The notes under the pieces are model-generated. The model did no database searches, was not told the DNA's origin, and worked only from the letters and a program-made list of their open reading frames with translations. Both the position numbers and the translations under genes were made by a program. DNA of 7,182 nt from an uncultured Bacteroidales bacterium (GTDB taxonomy: Bacteria; Bacteroidota; Bacteroidia; Bacteroidales; UBA3663): the NCBI GenBank assembly GCA_905236195.1, contig CAJOOX010000099.1, positions 1 to 7,182 of the forward strand, read 5' to 3'. Shown one piece after another: positions 4,165 to 7,182 of this stretch (the first letter of the stretch is position 1; each line of letters begins with the position of its first letter).

Positions 4165-6609
4165 ATGACGGTTTTTCGCTGGATGAAATCCCATCCCTTC
4201 TGGTGTTGGGGGCTGCTGATACTGCTTGTGACGGTATCGGCTCTCGGTGCATGGCGTCTTCGCTACAAAGAGGACATCACCGACTTCCTGCCAGTAGATC
4301 GCGATTACCGTCGTTCTCTTGAAATCTATCAGGACATTGCAGGGGGCTCCGGGATAGCTGTCTGTTTCACGTCCCGGGATGACAGTGTGACGGCAGCCGC
4401 GCTGCTGCCTCGGGCCATGGAGATGTATACCGATGTTCTCGGACGCCTTGATACGGCCCATTGGTTTACGGGGGTAACTGCCCGGGTCCGGCAGGACGAT
4501 ATACTGGCCATGATGGACTTCTGTTACGCGCACATACCCTGGTTGCTTCGGCCCGGCGAACTGCCTGAGTCTCCGGCCGATACGTCCTTTTTGCGGGAGC
4601 GTCTGACAAGGTCCTACCGACTCCTCACGTCTCAGGCAGGCTCCCAGTCGGCCGATTGGATTGACACAGACCCTCTCGGACTTTTTGCTCCGGTGGGTGA
4701 GCGTCTCCTGGCATTCCGTCCGTCGATGACCATGCACCTCCGCGACGGTTACGTTTTCTCGTCCGACGGGAAGTGTGCGTGGATTTCCCTTGTGTCTCCT
4801 TTCGGCAACAGCGAGACCGGAAGCAACGGCGACCTCGTCAGTCTCCTCGGCGAGGCCTGCGACAGTGTGATGGTTGCAATGCCACGGGTGGAATGTCATG
4901 CCATAGGAGCGCCTGTCGTCGCTGTGGGCAATGCTCGTCAGATACGTCGCGATTCGCTCCTGGCCCTTGCCGTTGCCGCTCTTCTCATCCTCCTGGCTCT
5001 CATCCGCAGGTTCCGCGACCTGCGTCCCCTCTTTTCCATCCTGGTTGCTACGGGTTTCGGCTATCTCTTTGCCCTGGGCTGTCTGGGGTGGATGCTCGAT
5101 TCCCTGTCTGTCATTGTGTTGGGCATCGCTTCGATGCTCATCGGTATAGCGGTCAACTATCCTCTCCACTACGAATGTCACCTCCGCGAGGTTGGCGATG
5201 CTTCCGTTGCATTGCGCGATCTTGTGTCGCCCCTGGTCATCGGCAATCTCACCACCGTGGGTGCATTTCTCACCCTTGTTCCCCTGCCGGCTGTCGCCTT
5301 GCGCGACCTCGGCCTCTTTGCGGCTCTCATGCTCGTGGGTACCATTCTCTTCACCCTCCTCTGGCTGCCGCAGATGAGGTCACGCTCTGCTACACATCCC
5401 CAACCCGCATCGGATGCCGGGGCTGCGTCTGAACGCTGTCGTTCCCCGCGCTTCGATCGGATTGTCTCCGTTTTCCTGGTCATCGGTACGCTGGTGTTCG
5501 GCTGGTTCTCGTGGCATACGGAGTTCGATGCCGACTTCACCCACATCAACTATATGAGTCCTGCGACAAGGAGCGACATGCAGCAGCTCTCTGCCCTCGA
5601 TGGACAGGGTGACGGGGTCTCCGTCTATGCCGTCCTGAACAGTGAGTCTGCGGGGGCGGAGGCTCCGCGTCTCACGGCGGTGCTCGACAGCCTGTCCCGT
5701 GCCGGGATTGTGGCCTCTGTCTGCAACCCGTGGCTCCTTCTGCCCGATGCGGAGGCGCAGCAGCTTCGGTTGGTGACATGGCACCGCTATTGGCGGGACA
5801 GCGGCTTTGTGGATAGGGACGGAGCACTGGCAGGTGGCTGGTATCGCATGATGGCAATAGCCCGAGACATCGGCTTTTCCGACGAGGCTTTCACAGGCTT
5901 CCGCTCCCTGCTCTCCGACTCGCTGCCGGTCCTGTCTTCGGATGCATTCCGCCCTCTCACCGACAATGCTATGGCCCGATATGTGCGTCATGGCAATCTC
6001 CTCGTCAGGGCGGAGGTGCCGCGTGCCCGGGTAGCCGGCGTCGGGATGGCACTGCAGGCGGCTGCTCCCCGTTCGCTTGTCTTCGACCAGGGTTCGCTCA
6101 ATGCACGCATTGCCACCAGTCTTACCAGTTCATTCAATTGGATAGGCATCCTCTGCGGTGCCATCGTCTTCCTCTTCCTCTGGGCTTCGTTCCGCAGGCT
6201 CGAGGTTGCCCTCATAGCCTTCCTTCCCATGGTGTTCGGTTGGATTTGGATTTTGGGCATCATGCAGCTTCTGGGCATTCAGTTCAATATTGTCAACATC
6301 ATCCTGGCTACCTTTATCTTCGGTCAGGGCGACGATTATACAATCTTTGTCACCGAAGGACTGATTCGCGACTACCGCACGGGTACGCGTACCTCGGCCT
6401 CCTATCTGCGCAGCATCCGGCTCTCGGCCTTTATCATGCTCGTCGGCATGGGGGCCCTCGTCTTTGCACAACACCCGGCGCTCCACAGCCTCGGACAGAT
6501 TACGCTCATCGGCATGGGTGTCGTCTTCGTCATGGCTGTCCTCGTGCCTCCGTTGCTCTTTCGTCTCTTTCTTAAGTGGAACCCTTTCAGAAACTGGATG
6601 GAACGATGA
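4165..6609 (+). CDS. MMPL/RND-superfamily membrane exporter
   Basis: 814 residues with the duplicated RND layout: helix 1 at about 10-30, a periplasmic domain (about 31-262), helices 2-6 (about 264-281, 289-311, 314-334, 355-375, 381-400), helix 7 (about 433-450), a second periplasmic domain (about 451-655), and helices 8-12 (about 656-795). The conserved segment KEDITDFLPVD follows helix 1, as in Bacteroidetes MMPL proteins ('EDIS-FLP'). Helix 4 carries GIAVNYPLHY (N331-Y332) and helix 10 carries GQGDDYTIF (D723, D724, Y725), the likely proton-relay site. Members are predicted to export lipids or other hydrophobic molecules using the proton gradient; the substrate here is unknown. The frame is open from an ATG at 4060, but that ATG precedes the TATCTTTG box, so 4165 is chosen; 4183 (MKSHPFW) is an alternative. 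The stop overlaps the next gene by ATGA. Confidence 0.87.
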   Translation: MTVFRWMKSHPFWCWGLLILLVTVSALGAWRLRYKEDITDFLPVDRDYRRSLEIYQDIAGGSGIAVCFTSRDDSVTAAALLPRAMEMYTDVLGRLDTAHWFTGVTARVRQDDILAMMDFCYAHIPWLLRPGELPESPADTSFLRERLTRSYRLLTSQAGSQSADWIDTDPLGLFAPVGERLLAFRPSMTMHLRDGYVFSSDGKCAWISLVSPFGNSETGSNGDLVSLLGEACDSVMVAMPRVECHAIGAPVVAVGNARQIRRDSLLALAVAALLILLALIRRFRDLRPLFSILVATGFGYLFALGCLGWMLDSLSVIVLGIASMLIGIAVNYPLHYECHLREVGDASVALRDLVSPLVIGNLTTVGAFLTLVPLPAVALRDLGLFAALMLVGTILFTLLWLPQMRSRSATHPQPASDAGAASERCRSPRFDRIVSVFLVIGTLVFGWFSWHTEFDADFTHINYMSPATRSDMQQLSALDGQGDGVSVYAVLNSESAGAEAPRLTAVLDSLSRAGIVASVCNPWLLLPDAEAQQLRLVTWHRYWRDSGFVDRDGALAGGWYRMMAIARDIGFSDEAFTGFRSLLSDSLPVLSSDAFRPLTDNAMARYVRHGNLLVRAEVPRARVAGVGMALQAAAPRSLVFDQGSLNARIATSLTSSFNWIGILCGAIVFLFLWASFRRLEVALIAFLPMVFGWIWILGIMQLLGIQFNIVNIILATFIFGQGDDYTIFVTEGLIRDYRTGTRTSASYLRSIRLSAFIMLVGMGALVFAQHPALHSLGQITLIGMGVVFVMAVLVPPLLFRLFLKWNPFRNWMER

Positions 6610-7182
6610 CACTTCTGCTTATACTTGCCATGCTCTTCCCAGCCGACACGCTTGCGGACTGGCAGCAACAGATTCTCGACCGTCTGGACGATGAGACCGT
6701 CGACGGGCTGGGTGAGGAGGGGTTGCAGCATTACATGAGTCTCCTCGAGGATCTCGAGTTCCGGGAGTGGGAACCTTCCTCCAGCTATCGTCAGGAGGTG
6801 ATGCTTCGCACCGATGCGTGTCTGTCGCAGCGCGACGGCTATCGGAATCTTACACAGCAGCGCATACTCGCCAATAAGGCCTATCTCGGCAACCCTCTTC
6901 GTGCAGGAGTACGCTGGAAGGCATCCTATGGACATTTCCGCGCCGCTGTCAACGCCGAAAAGGACCCCGGCGAACGATGGGGCGACGGGGCCGTCATGGG
7001 CTTTCTCGAGTGGCAGAGGAATCGCGACTGCAGGGTCATTGTGGGCGACTATCGCATCTGTCTAGGTACGGGACTCATCCTCAACCAGAATTTCAGTCTC
7101 GGCAAGCAGCTCATGCAGTCCGTTTTCTTCCGGCATCCTGCGAGGCTCACTGGCCACGCCTCTTCCGACGAGTACCGTTTTC
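6606..7182 (+). CDS. Envelope protein resembling the Bacteroidetes helix-hairpin-helix/barrel family (5' part, no HHH seen)
   Basis: This frame starts in the MMPL stop codon (ATGA) and stays open to the right edge (192 codons). A short hydrophobic leader (MTLLLILAMLFPADTLA, then DW) looks like a signal peptide but has no positive charge; an in-frame GTG at 6576 would add VEPFQKLDGT. An acidic helical stretch (about 18-55) follows, then a region I recognise from large Bacteroidetes proteins annotated as helix-hairpin-helix domain-containing: RTDACLSQRDGYR (about 69-81), NPLRAGVRWKASYGHFRAAV, AEKDPGERWGDGA, VIVGDYRICLGTGLILNQNF, SLGKQLM and HASSDEYRF. Alternating strands suggest an outer-membrane barrel-like fold. 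In that family, HHH motifs ('LNINTA--EDL--LPFL') normally lie between the leader and this region; none is visible. Family assignment is by remembered pattern. It probably forms an operon with the MMPL gene. Confidence 0.6.
   Translation, partial: MTLLLILAMLFPADTLADWQQQILDRLDDETVDGLGEEGLQHYMSLLEDLEFREWEPSSSYRQEVMLRTDACLSQRDGYRNLTQQRILANKAYLGNPLRAGVRWKASYGHFRAAVNAEKDPGERWGDGAVMGFLEWQRNRDCRVIVGDYRICLGTGLILNQNFSLGKQLMQSVFFRHPARLTGHASSDEYRF

Noticed and set aside
4132..5181. 349-codon open frame antisense to the MMPL gene
   Set aside because: It lies wholly against a clear 12-helix membrane protein, has no family-like sequence, and such antisense frames are common in GC-rich coding DNA.

Overview
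The window looks like a chromosomal segment from a Bacteroidales bacterium, possibly Prevotellaceae-like with fairly GC-rich coding DNA. The evidence is the tail of a bat (Bacteroides aerotolerance) operon, a DUF4294 protein, the absence of clear Shine-Dalgarno sites before most genes, and Bacteroidetes-type promoter boxes (TAnnTTTG, here TATCTTTG twice). No tRNA, rRNA, CRISPR array or complete insertion sequence was seen.

Layout: (1) 1-245 is the C-terminal end of batC, with a glutamine/aspartate tandem-repeat tract. (2) 246-354 is a repeat-rich gap holding three GATTCTwCACTCT motifs and one copy of a G/C-rich palindromic element. (3) batD (355-2190) and batE (2187-2993) overlap by ATGA and complete the operon. 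(4) 2994-3416 is a low-density region. It contains a 55-nt imperfect palindrome just after batE, a minus-strand gene remnant that joins the N-terminus and C-terminus of an AAA-ATPase-like/PD-(D/E)XK family protein, AT-rich inverted repeats, and a second copy of the palindromic element. (5) A DUF4294 secreted protein lies on the minus strand (3417-4034). (6) A 130-bp divergent promoter region follows, with a TATCTTTG box only about 10 nt before each start codon. (7) An MMPL/RND-superfamily exporter (4165-6609) overlaps by ATGA the start of a large envelope protein that runs off the right edge (6606-7182).

Togetherness: BatC, BatD and BatE are envelope partners of BatA/BatB (VWA proteins expected upstream), probably forming a periplasm-facing membrane complex. 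The MMPL exporter and the truncated downstream protein are translationally coupled and probably co-transcribed, so they may share an envelope role. The downstream protein resembles the Bacteroidetes helix-hairpin-helix/barrel-type family but seems to lack the helix-hairpin-helix region. The window is mostly known families. The less ordinary signals are the deletion remnant, the palindromes and dispersed repeats, the twin near-leaderless promoters and the apparent missing domain.
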